Source of the DNA: Sphingomonadales bacterium
GTDB taxonomy: Bacteria; Pseudomonadota; Alphaproteobacteria; Sphingomonadales; Sphingomonadaceae
Length of the DNA: 11,281 nucleotides
Assembly: GCA_027489295.1 (NCBI GenBank)
Contig: JAIYAA010000141.1
Location: 1-11,281 of the forward strand
Direction of reading: 5' to 3'
How positions within the stretch are numbered: position 1 is the stretch's first letter; every line of letters starts with the position of its first letter. The notes under the pieces were generated by a model. That model did not search any database, was not told the DNA's origin, and saw only the letters and a program-made list of their open reading frames with translations. Position numbers and translations under genes: made by a program. Below, one piece after another: positions 1 through 6,112 of the stretch.

Positions 1-522
1 ACGCTGTCCCGCGCCGCCGATGCCGCGATCGGCGCCGCCGCCCGCGCCGCCGAGCATCTCCGTGCGCAGATGAGCGCGATCGAAAGCGCCAGCCAGTCCG
101 CCGAGGCGCGCATCGCCGAAGCGCAGGACGCGCAGGAGCGCGCCGAGAGTGACGGCTTCGCCCACCGCATGGCGCTGCTGATCGACGCGCTGCACTCGAC
201 CTCGATCGACATCGCCAAGACCTTCTCGACCGATGTCGCCGACGGTGCCTGGGCGGCCTATCTGAAGGGCGACCGGGGCGTGTTCACACGGCGGGCCGTG
301 CGCCTGCTCGCCCCGCACGAAGCGCGCGAGATCCACCGGCTCTACGACCATGACGACACATTCCGTGAGAATGTGCACCGCTATGTGCATGATTTCGAGA
401 CAATGCTCCGCCAGGTTCTAAGTCTGCGCGAGGGCAATCCGCTGGCGGTCACGCTGCTCTCGTCCGATGCGGGCAAGCTCTATGTGGCGCTTGCCCAGGC
501 GATCGAACGCCTGCGGAACTGA
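1..522 (+). CDS. Hypothetical helical/coiled-coil protein, 3' end (5'-truncated by the window edge)
   Basis: The reading frame is open from base 1 to the TGA at 520-522, so this is the C-terminal 173 residues of a longer protein. An ATG at 70 exists, but the 23 codons before it have the same GC-rich third positions and the same Ala/Arg/Glu-rich helical character, so I take it as internal. About the first 55 visible residues form a charged, alanine-rich helix typical of a coiled coil (around MSAIESASQSAEARIAEAQ). The rest, from about residue 56 to the end, is a more compact helical domain with hydrophobic and aromatic residues: AAYLKGDRGVFTRRAVRLL, then an EIHRLYDHDDTFRENVHRY stretch, closing on LLSSDAGKLYVALAQAIERL. 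I have seen similar tails on alphaproteobacterial proteins loosely labelled kinesin-like or ATPase, but I cannot name a family. It ends just before a hairpin and converges on phoD. Coding confidence is high; function is unknown. Confidence 0.8.
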   Translation, partial: TLSRAADAAIGAAARAAEHLRAQMSAIESASQSAEARIAEAQDAQERAESDGFAHRMALLIDALHSTSIDIAKTFSTDVADGAWAAYLKGDRGVFTRRAVRLLAPHEAREIHRLYDHDDTFRENVHRYVHDFETMLRQVLSLREGNPLAVTLLSSDAGKLYVALAQAIERLRN

Positions 523-529
523 GCGTAGT

Positions 530-575
530 CCGGCACCATCCCCTCCCGGCGAAGGGCGGGAGGGGATGGTGCCGG
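530..575. terminator. Perfect 19-bp hairpin between converging genes, probable bidirectional terminator or dispersed palindrome
   Basis: The arm at 530-548 (CCGGCACCATCCCCTCCCG) is the exact reverse complement of 557-575, separated by the 8-nt loop GCGAAGGG. The hairpin lies 7 nt after the stop at 522 and 23 nt beyond the phoD stop at 599, so it is placed to stop transcription from both sides. There is no T-run after either arm, so it is not a classical intrinsic terminator. It may act with Rho, stabilise mRNA 3' ends, or be one copy of a dispersed palindromic element. The core CCCCTCCCG...CGGGAGGGG resembles intergenic palindromes I recall from sphingomonad genomes. The symmetry is directly visible; the function is inferred. 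Confidence 0.7.
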
Positions 576-598
576 GCACGGCGTAACGCCGCCCGCGA

Positions 599-2155
599 TC
601 AGCTCAGGTTGAGCTCCGGCCGGCCGTGGACCACGGTCGCGGTGCGCGCGGTCTTCACCGGGGCACCGGCTTCGCTCACCGTGTCGACGGTGCGGAAACG
701 CGCCTGCCACTGTTCGCGATCGACCTCGCAGAGCAGATAGCCGCGGCGGTCGTTCATGTATTTCAGACAGGGATTTTCGGCGAGGATCTTGTCGCTGCCG
801 ACACGGAGATCGGCGCCGTCGCCGCCCGAGCTGATCGAGGTGGAGACGAATTCCACCGCCACCGCATCGCCCTGCCCGCCGCGGGTGCGCAGCTCGCCGG
901 CATAGTTCTGATGCTCGTCGCCGGTCAGCACCACGACATTGCCGTGCCCGGCAAAGCTGCGCAGCAGCCGCTCGCGCGGGCGATCATAGCCGCCCCAGCT
1001 GTCCATGTTGCGAATCGGCTCGGGCTCGCCGGCGGTGCGCCGGTCCAGCGGCATCACCATCACCTGCTGCGCGATTGCATTCCAGCGCGCCTTGCCCTCG
1101 ACGAGGTTGCGGGTGAGCCAGGCCTCCTGCGGGCCGCCCAGCACCTGCGCATCGGCTGCATCCCAACCGGCGCAGCGCGGCTTGAAACCATCGTCGCAGG
1201 GCTGATCGGTGCGGAACTGGCGGGTGTCGAGCAGGTGCAGGTCGAGCAGGTCGCCCATGCGGGCACGGCGATAGGCCTGGATCGCACCGCCCTTGGGGAT
1301 CGACGTGCTGCGCACCGGCATATGCTCGTACCAGGCCTGGAACGCGGCGGCGCGGCGGAGCAGGAACGCCTCGGGCGGGGTGCCGTTCTGGTCCAGGTCG
1401 CCGACCCAGTTGTTTTGCACCTCATGGTCGTCGAACGTCGCGTACCAGCCGGTCGCGGCATGGGCGGCCTGCAGATCGGTGTCGGTCTTGTACTGGGCGT
1501 AGCGGCGGCGATAGTCGTCGAGGCTGAACGGCTCCTCGCCCACATGCGCGCGGATGAACTTCTTCGGATTGCCGCCATAATCGAACGCAACCGGCGCGCT
1601 GCGGCCCTCATAGATGTAATCGCCGTAATGGAAGACGAAGTCCGCGTCCTCGCGCGCGGCATGGCCATAGGCAGTGTAGAGCCCCTGCTCGTAATGCTGG
1701 CAGCCCAGAACGACGAAGCGGGCCTTGTCGACCGAAGCGCCGGTGCCGGGCAAGGTCTTCACCCGGCCACGCATCGACCGTTCTCGGCCGCAGGTGAAGC
1801 GGTACCAATAGGGCCGGTCCGGCTGGAGGCCGGCGACCTCGACATGCACCGAATGGCCGAGTTCGGGCCGCGCCAGGGCCTCGCCCTTGGCGGCGATCGT
1901 CTTGAAGCCGGCATCGGCTGCGACTTCCCACTGTACCGCGATCGGCGCCATCGGCATGCCGCCATGCGGCTCCAGCGGCTCGGGCGCGAGACGGGTCCAC
2001 AGCACGAAGCCATCGGCGGAAGCATCGCCCGCTGCCACGCCCAGCGTGAAGGGATAGGCCCGGAAGAGCTGCTGCGCGCGCACCAATGCCGGCGCGCCGA
2101 GCACCAGCATCGAGCCGGCAGCCCCCAACAGAAGCTCGCGTCGTGTGATCTGCAT
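599..2155 (-). CDS. phoD: PhoD-family alkaline phosphatase/phosphodiesterase, Tat-exported
   Basis: 518 residues from the chosen ATG at 2155. The N-terminus is a twin-arginine signal: TRRELLL at residues 4-10, then a hydrophobic stretch to about residue 24 and a likely signal peptidase site after VRA (25-27). An N-terminal beta domain of the PhoD type (from FTLGVAAGDASADGFVLW at 36) precedes a metallophosphatase core with GCQ (151-153), FHYGDYIYE (175-183), the metal-binding FDDHEVQNNW (241-250) and TGDEH (411-415). In this family Asp, Tyr, Cys, His and Asn residues of these motifs bind iron and calcium and cleave phosphate mono- and diesters outside the cytoplasm to release phosphate. The frame extends upstream to an ATG at 2221, but that would put 22 residues before the Tat signal. 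The 2155 start has a good ribosome site, GAGGGAG, 8 nt upstream. It follows the hypothetical gene by 91 nt and may have its own promoter (see the Pho-box-like site). Last gene of the minus-strand run. Family assignment is firm; the physiological substrate is not known. Confidence 0.93.
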   Translation of the reverse strand: MQITRRELLLGAAGSMLVLGAPALVRAQQLFRAYPFTLGVAAGDASADGFVLWTRLAPEPLEPHGGMPMAPIAVQWEVAADAGFKTIAAKGEALARPELGHSVHVEVAGLQPDRPYWYRFTCGRERSMRGRVKTLPGTGASVDKARFVVLGCQHYEQGLYTAYGHAAREDADFVFHYGDYIYEGRSAPVAFDYGGNPKKFIRAHVGEEPFSLDDYRRRYAQYKTDTDLQAAHAATGWYATFDDHEVQNNWVGDLDQNGTPPEAFLLRRAAAFQAWYEHMPVRSTSIPKGGAIQAYRRARMGDLLDLHLLDTRQFRTDQPCDDGFKPRCAGWDAADAQVLGGPQEAWLTRNLVEGKARWNAIAQQVMVMPLDRRTAGEPEPIRNMDSWGGYDRPRERLLRSFAGHGNVVVLTGDEHQNYAGELRTRGGQGDAVAVEFVSTSISSGGDGADLRVGSDKILAENPCLKYMNDRRGYLLCEVDREQWQARFRTVDTVSEAGAPVKTARTATVVHGRPELNLS

Positions 2156-2179
2156 GTTCCGGTCTCCCTCGCGCCGCGC

Positions 2180-2195
2180 GGCCGCCATTGCGGCC
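2180..2195 (-). other. Small hairpin in the phoD leader
   Basis: GGCCGC at 2180-2185 pairs perfectly with GCGGCC at 2190-2195 around a 4-nt loop. It lies about 10 nt upstream of the phoD ribosome site (2164-2170), so if it is in the transcript it could affect translation. A 6-bp GC stem can easily arise by chance in DNA this GC-rich; recorded as a weak structural note. Confidence 0.2.
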
Positions 2196-2214
2196 AGCAC
2201 CCCAAAGACGCCGC

Positions 2215-2234
2215 ATGGCAAGCGAAGATGACAG
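2215..2234 (-). promoter_or_regulatory. Pho-box-like half site upstream of phoD (tentative)
   Basis: On the minus strand this reads CTGTCAT, six bases, then TTGCCAT. The known PhoB box is CTGTCAT repeated with 4 bases between copies. The first copy is exact and the second matches 5 of 7, but the spacing is 6 rather than 4, so half-site periodicity is 13 instead of 11. It lies about 60 nt upstream of the phoD start, a reasonable place for an activator, and PhoD enzymes are often PhoB-controlled. One exact 7-mer is weak evidence; the site may be degenerate or fortuitous. Confidence 0.3.
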
Positions 2235-2246
2235 AAATGCGAACGG

Positions 2247-2639
2247 TCAGGCGGGCGCCATGAGGTGCGGCGCGAGTACGGTACGCTCGCGCGCCACTTC
2301 GCGTCGCAGCGTCGCCCGCATCATCGCGGACGCGCGGGTATAGCCGGCCCAATCTTCCGCGACCTGCTGCAGCGTCCAGGTGCCGATATGCGCGCTGGAA
2401 GCCGCCCGCGAGAGATTGGTTGCATCCCGAAGCGACACCAGCGCCGGATCGGCGACGCCATCCGCGATCAACCGTTCGCACAGCAGCACCACCTGACGCC
2501 TGCGGGCGCTGCTCGCGCGGGTCAGCCGGTAGCGGACCGCCATCACCGCCTTTTCGTCGCAGGCAGGCGCGCGCGTCAGCAGCTCCAGCTCCTCGAGCGC
2601 GGCAGCCATCTGTTGATGCAGGCGGACCAGGTCTTCCAT
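2247..2639 (-). CDS. Hypothetical protein, 130 residues, helical
   Basis: The protein is almost entirely predicted helix. An acidic/Leu-rich N-terminus (MEDLVRLHQQMAAALEELEL, 1-20) leads into a basic central part (AVRYRLTRASSARRRQVVLL) and an Arg-rich C-terminal helix (SAMMRATLRREVARERTVLAPHL). It has no signal peptide, membrane segment, Cys cluster or recognisable catalytic motif. The ATG at 2637-2639 is followed at once by a regular helix and suits as the start, though only CGGA lies just before it and no strong ribosome site is visible. The gene sits 60 nt after DUF1467 and 91 nt before phoD on the same strand. The gap upstream is AT-rich compared with its surroundings (TTTTATTCC and TATAAG on the minus strand) and could hold a promoter, but I cannot place -35 and -10 boxes convincingly. 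I recognise no family. Codon use matches the neighbours, so I believe it is coding. Confidence 0.75.
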   Translation of the reverse strand: MEDLVRLHQQMAAALEELELLTRAPACDEKAVMAVRYRLTRASSARRRQVVLLCERLIADGVADPALVSLRDATNLSRAASSAHIGTWTLQQVAEDWAGYTRASAMMRATLRREVARERTVLAPHLMAPA

Positions 2640-2699
2640 TCCGGACTTATAGGCTGCGGCGCCACCGTGCGACGGAATAAAAGCCAGTTTTTCGGTTGG

Positions 2700-2960
2700 T
2701 TAACGCGTCCAGTCGAGCATGTCGGCGGTCACCCAGCCATAGACGTAATTGAGGTAGAAGGCGGTGAACAGCACCCCCGCGACGATGGTGGTCCGCACCA
2801 CCACCTTCGTCGGGTTGAAGCTGTGCGGCGCGCTCGGCGCCTGTCCGGGGACGAGCGGCACACCCGCCTCCTCGCTGGTCCGCACCCCGAAGGGCAGCAC
2901 GAAGAACACCGACATCGCCCAGAAGAGCGTATAGATCGCGAGCGCCGACTGCCACTTCAT
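2700..2960 (-). CDS. DUF1467 family small membrane protein
   Basis: 86 residues. A first membrane helix covers about residues 6-25 (ALAIYTLFWAMSVFFVLPFG). A short polar loop with VRTSEEAGVPLVPGQAPSAP (26-45) and a second helix around 55-74 (TTIVAGVLFTAFYLNYVYGW) follow. The opening pattern (two aromatic-rich segments, FFVLPFGVRT, then a P.VPG..SAP loop) is what I know as DUF1467, a small alphaproteobacterial membrane protein of unknown function usually encoded near rnj. It starts 10 nt after the rnj stop with only a weak ribosome site (GAGG lies too far upstream), so it is probably translated by coupling from rnj. In many alphaproteobacteria a methylmalonyl-CoA epimerase gene lies between rnj and this gene; it is absent here. 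Function unknown; family call fairly sure. Confidence 0.85.
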   Translation of the reverse strand: MKWQSALAIYTLFWAMSVFFVLPFGVRTSEEAGVPLVPGQAPSAPHSFNPTKVVVRTTIVAGVLFTAFYLNYVYGWVTADMLDWTR

Positions 2961-2970
2961 GGGAGCGAGG

Positions 2971-4608
2971 TTACGCCTCGATCAACAATACGTCCACTAC
3001 CGGCTTCTTGCCGGTAAAGCGGACCGCGACACGCCGCACCGCGAGGCGCAGCGACTCGCGCAGCTTCTCGCGATCGCGCCAATCCTTCTTCACCGCCTCG
3101 ACCGCGGCATCGGCGGCGGCGTCAATCAGATCGTCGCGATCCTCTTCCACCGGCACGCCCTGGATGCGGATCTGCGGAGCCCCGAGCAGCTTGCCCTTGC
3201 GATCGATCGCCACCGCGACCGACATCTGGCCGTAGAGCGCGATGCGTCGGCGCTCGCCCATCGTCGCGCCATCGGCGGGCAGGATCACGTCACCGTCGAG
3301 CACCAGCCGGCCCACGGTCGCATGGCCGATCTTCGCGGGGCCGTTAGGCGCGAGGCGGATGATCTCGCCATTCTGCTGCTTTACCGCCTTGGGCACGCCT
3401 TCCGAGAGCGCGAAGCGGGCCTGTTCGTGCATGTGGCGGATCTCGCCGTGCACCGGCACGATGATCTCGGGCCGGATCCACTTGTACATCGCGGCCAGCT
3501 CGGGGCGCCCCGGATGGCCGGAGACGTGGACGAAGGCCTGGCGGTCGGTGATGATGTCCACGCCCTTGTCGGCGAGCGTGTTCATGATCTTGCCGATCGC
3601 GATCTCGTTGCCCGGGATCTGACGCGAGGAGAACACCACCAGGTCGCCCTGGTGGAGCTTGAGCACATGGCTGCCCTCGGCGATGCGGTTGAGCGCGGCG
3701 CGCGGCTCACCCTGGCCGCCGGTGGCGACGATCAGCACGCGCGAGGCGGGCAGCGTCATCGCCTTGTCGAAATCGATCAGCTCGGGGAAGTCTCGCAGAT
3801 AGCCGGTCGCCTTGGCGACGCGGATGATCCGGTCGAGCGAACGGCCCGCCACGCACAGTTCGCGGCCCGTGTCGCGCGCCACCTCGCCCAGCGTCTGCAG
3901 CCGCGCCGCGTTGGAGGCGAAGGTGGTGACAAGAACCCGTCCCTTCGCTGCCGCGACCACCTCGTCCAGCCCGGTACGGACGTCCGCTTCCGACCCCGAG
4001 GCTTCGGGATTGAATACGTTGGTCGAATCGCACACCAGCGCGAGCACGCCGGTATCGCCGATCGCGGTCAGTTCCTCGGCAGTGGCGGAGCCGCCCAGCG
4101 ACGGCGCATCGTCGAGCTTCCAGTCGCCGGTGTGGAATACCTTGCCGTAGGGCGTTTCGATCAGCACCGCATTCCCCTCGGGGATCGAGTGGGCGAGCGG
4201 CGTGTAGGTGATCTTGAACGGGCCGATGTCGAACGCGCCCTCTTCCTTGACCACGTTGAGCTCGATGCGGTCCTCGATGCCTTCCTCGGCGAGCTTGCCG
4301 TGGATCAGGCCGGCCGTGAACGGCGTGGCATAGAGCGGCACGCCGAGATCGGCGGCGAGATAGGGCAGCGCGCCGATATGGTCTTCATGCCCGTGCGTCA
4401 GCACGATGCCGAGCAGATCGTCCACCCGATCTTCGATGAACTGGAGGTCGGGCAGGATCACGTCGATGCCCGGATAGCTGGCGTCGCCGAAGGTGATGCC
4501 GCAATCGACCATCAGCCACTTGCCGTCGCAGCCATAGAGATTGACGTTCATGCCAATCTCGCCCGAGCCGCCAAGGGCGAGGAAGAGCAGTTCGTTTCTT
4601 GGAGTCAC
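2971..4608 (-). CDS. rnj: Ribonuclease J
   Basis: 545 residues, the usual size for an alphaproteobacterial RNase J. It is a metallo-beta-lactamase fold enzyme with a beta-CASP insert that degrades RNA 5' to 3' and can also cut internally, acting in mRNA turnover and rRNA maturation in the cytoplasm. Visible motifs: N-terminal LGGSGEIGMN (12-21), the zinc-binding THGHEDH (71-77), HTGDWKLD (159-166) carrying the next metal aspartate, and the beta-CASP motifs ATGGQGEP (295-302), HVSGHPGRPEL (361-371) and PVHGE (385-389). A C-terminal domain follows to residue 545. The start is GTG at 4606-4608, directly after the coaX TAA with no bases between, and its ribosome site lies inside the end of coaX. 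The next in-frame Met is residue 20, inside the conserved N-terminal motif, so GTG is well supported. All catalytic residues look intact. Confidence 0.96.
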   Translation of the reverse strand: MTPRNELLFLALGGSGEIGMNVNLYGCDGKWLMVDCGITFGDASYPGIDVILPDLQFIEDRVDDLLGIVLTHGHEDHIGALPYLAADLGVPLYATPFTAGLIHGKLAEEGIEDRIELNVVKEEGAFDIGPFKITYTPLAHSIPEGNAVLIETPYGKVFHTGDWKLDDAPSLGGSATAEELTAIGDTGVLALVCDSTNVFNPEASGSEADVRTGLDEVVAAAKGRVLVTTFASNAARLQTLGEVARDTGRELCVAGRSLDRIIRVAKATGYLRDFPELIDFDKAMTLPASRVLIVATGGQGEPRAALNRIAEGSHVLKLHQGDLVVFSSRQIPGNEIAIGKIMNTLADKGVDIITDRQAFVHVSGHPGRPELAAMYKWIRPEIIVPVHGEIRHMHEQARFALSEGVPKAVKQQNGEIIRLAPNGPAKIGHATVGRLVLDGDVILPADGATMGERRRIALYGQMSVAVAIDRKGKLLGAPQIRIQGVPVEEDRDDLIDAAADAAVEAVKKDWRDREKLRESLRLAVRRVAVRFTGKKPVVDVLLIEA

Positions 4609-5391
4609 TTAATTTCCTTGCTGGCTGCGTTCCCACAGCATCGCCAAGCCCTGGATGGTGAGGTCGGGCTCGATCGTATCGAAGACAGATGTATGCTTTT
4701 CGAAGAGAATCGCCAGCCCACCCGTCGCAATAACCTTGAGCGGACGGCCGACCTGCGCCTTGAGCCGGGCAACCAGCCCCTCGATCATCGCTACATAGCC
4801 CCAATAGATGCCGATATGCATCTGATCGACGGTGTTGCGGCCGATCACGCTGGCCGTGTCCGGCGCGGAAATCGCGATGCGGGGAAGCTTGGCGGCGGCG
4901 GTGACCAGTGCGTCGAGCGACAGGTTGATGCCCGGCGCAATGATCCCGCCCTTATAGGCACCGCGATAGTCGACCACGTCGAAGGTGGTCGCGGTACCGA
5001 AGTCGATGATGATCAGGTCGCCCGCATGGCGCGCATGCCCGGCGAGCACGTTGAGCGCGCGATCGGCGCCTAGGTTCTGCGGCTCGTCGACATCGAGCGC
5101 GAAGCCCCATTCGGCGCTGCCCTTGCCCGCGATCACCGCTTCGGTCTTGAAATACTTGCTGGCCAGTACTTCGAGATTGTGCAGCGCCCGGGGCACCACG
5201 GTGCCGACGATCACGCCGGTGACCGCGCCGCGATCATAGCCCTCCAGCGCCAGCAACTGGCTGAGCCATACCGCATATTCGTCGGCGGTGCGGCGCGGAT
5301 CGGTGGCGATGCGCCAGCGGGCGCGGATCTCGCCGCCGTCCACCAGCGCGAACACGACATTGGTATTGCCGGCGTCGATCGCGAGCAGCAT
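4609..5391 (-). CDS. coaX: Type III pantothenate kinase
   Basis: 260 residues, typical family length. CoaX phosphorylates pantothenate with ATP, the first step of coenzyme A synthesis, in the cytoplasm. It belongs to the ASKHA fold and is unrelated to E. coli CoaA. Visible signatures: the N-terminal phosphate-binding IDAGNTN (5-11), the pantothenate/catalytic region NLGADRALN (106-114, with the conserved Asp110-Arg111), the [12 protein letters not shown] strand (127-138), GGIIAPGI (148-155) and the second nucleotide loop ATGG (222-225). The ATG at 5391 follows a purine-rich AGGGAAGGG stretch and gives the canonical [11 protein letters not shown] opening. The gene starts 20 nt after birA and ends exactly against the rnj start, so it lies inside one operon. 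No E. coli-type coaA is seen here, but only this window can be judged. Confidence 0.95.
   Translation of the reverse strand: MLLAIDAGNTNVVFALVDGGEIRARWRIATDPRRTADEYAVWLSQLLALEGYDRGAVTGVIVGTVVPRALHNLEVLASKYFKTEAVIAGKGSAEWGFALDVDEPQNLGADRALNVLAGHARHAGDLIIIDFGTATTFDVVDYRGAYKGGIIAPGINLSLDALVTAAAKLPRIAISAPDTASVIGRNTVDQMHIGIYWGYVAMIEGLVARLKAQVGRPLKVIATGGLAILFEKHTSVFDTIEPDLTIQGLAMLWERSQQGN
4614..4619 (-). promoter_or_regulatory. Ribosome binding site of rnj, inside the coaX 3' end
   Basis: AAGGAA on the minus strand ends 5 nt before the GTG start at 4608. It is made by the last coaX codons (Gln-Gly-Asn-stop region). It supports the GTG start and indicates that ribosomes finishing coaX can restart on rnj. 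Confidence 0.65.
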
Positions 5392-5411
5392 TGCCCTTCC
5401 CTCTTCCTCGG

Positions 5412-6107
5412 TTACAGCAAGAACACGTCGCCCGCGTGAATGGCACGGGTCGTCCCATCGGCCAAGCGCAGGATCAGCGCGCCGCTCGAATCCAGTCCGC
5501 CGAACAGCCCGACGATGCTCGTGCCGTCAGCGAGCCGCGCGGTGAGCGCCGTGCCCTCCGGGTGCGCCCTGGCAAGCCAGCGCTCGCGCACCGGCCACAT
5601 GCCCTCGCCCCGCCAGCGCGCCAGCCAGCGACCGAAGCATTCGGCGAGCACGTCGGCGAAGATGTCGGGGGCAACCGTCGCGCCTTCGGCCGCGAGGCTC
5701 GTCGCGGCGCGGTCCAGTCCCTCAGGGGCCGCCGCTAGGTTGACGCCAATGCCAACCGCGATCGCATCCCCTGCCCGCTCGAGCAGGATGCCGGAAAGCT
5801 TGGCGCCACCGACCAGCAGGTCGTTGGGCCATTTGAGCATTGGCTGCACGCCAAATGCGCGCACCGCTTCCTCGAGCGCGACGGCCGAGAGCAACGCCAG
5901 CGTCGCCGGCGACGGATCGGTAGGCCGCAACCGGACCAGCGTCGAAATATAGAGATTGCCCGCAGGCGAGACCCAGGTGCACCCCTGCCGGCCCTTGCCG
6001 GCGGTCTGGCGTTCGGCCCGGAGCCACAGCCCCTCCCCAGCGCCCGAAAGCGCCAGGGAAAGGATGTCGGCATTGGTAGACCCCGTCTCGGCGACGGTCC
6101 GTATCAC
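5412..6107 (-). CDS. birA: Biotin--[acetyl-CoA-carboxylase] ligase, catalytic form without DNA-binding domain
   Basis: 231 residues. The enzyme makes biotinyl-AMP from biotin and ATP and attaches biotin to the lysine of carboxylase carrier domains. The protein begins directly with the catalytic domain (ETGSTNAD, 7-14), so the N-terminal helix-turn-helix of the E. coli bifunctional repressor is absent: a ligase only. Motifs: adenylate-binding loop AGKGRQG (36-42), SPAGNLYIS (47-55), [19 protein letters not shown] (92-110) with the catalytic Lys92 region, and GIGVN (119-123). A small C-terminal SH3-like domain follows, ending in AGDVFLL (225-231). Residue 43, just after the loop, is Cys (TGC at 5979-5981), where the E. 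coli family pattern GRGRRGR has Arg. The start is GTG at 6105-6107, 5 nt after the nuoN stop, with no clear ribosome site, implying coupling to nuoN; the start is therefore a little uncertain. Confidence 0.92.
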   Translation of the reverse strand: MIRTVAETGSTNADILSLALSGAGEGLWLRAERQTAGKGRQGCTWVSPAGNLYISTLVRLRPTDPSPATLALLSAVALEEAVRAFGVQPMLKWPNDLLVGGAKLSGILLERAGDAIAVGIGVNLAAAPEGLDRAATSLAAEGATVAPDIFADVLAECFGRWLARWRGEGMWPVRERWLARAHPEGTALTARLADGTSIVGLFGGLDSSGALILRLADGTTRAIHAGDVFLL

Positions 6108-6112
6108 AGGCG

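Noticed and set aside
2156..2221. An earlier ATG start for phoD at 2221
   Set aside because: It would place 22 extra residues before the twin-arginine signal, while the ATG at 2155 has a strong ribosome site at 8 nt and gives a textbook Tat N-terminus.
626..2263. A 545-codon plus-strand open frame opposite phoD
   Set aside because: The minus-strand frame encodes a clear PhoD protein with a Tat signal and metal motifs. The opposite frame reads as Ala/Arg/His/Gly-rich sequence with no domain, as expected from GC-biased third positions, which suppress stops on the other strand.
2640..2699. A terminator or promoter in the AT-rich gap between DUF1467 and the hypothetical gene
   Set aside because: The AAAA/TTTT pairing around GCCAG is only 4 bp and does not extend. 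TATAAG and TTTTAT patches exist on the minus strand, but neither has a convincing -35 at the right distance.
2959..5073. A 704-codon plus-strand open frame opposite rnj and coaX
   Set aside because: It runs across two well-supported minus-strand genes and their junction, is rich in His/Arg/Asp/Gly, and shows no motif. It is a shadow of GC-rich codon use, despite being longer than either real gene.
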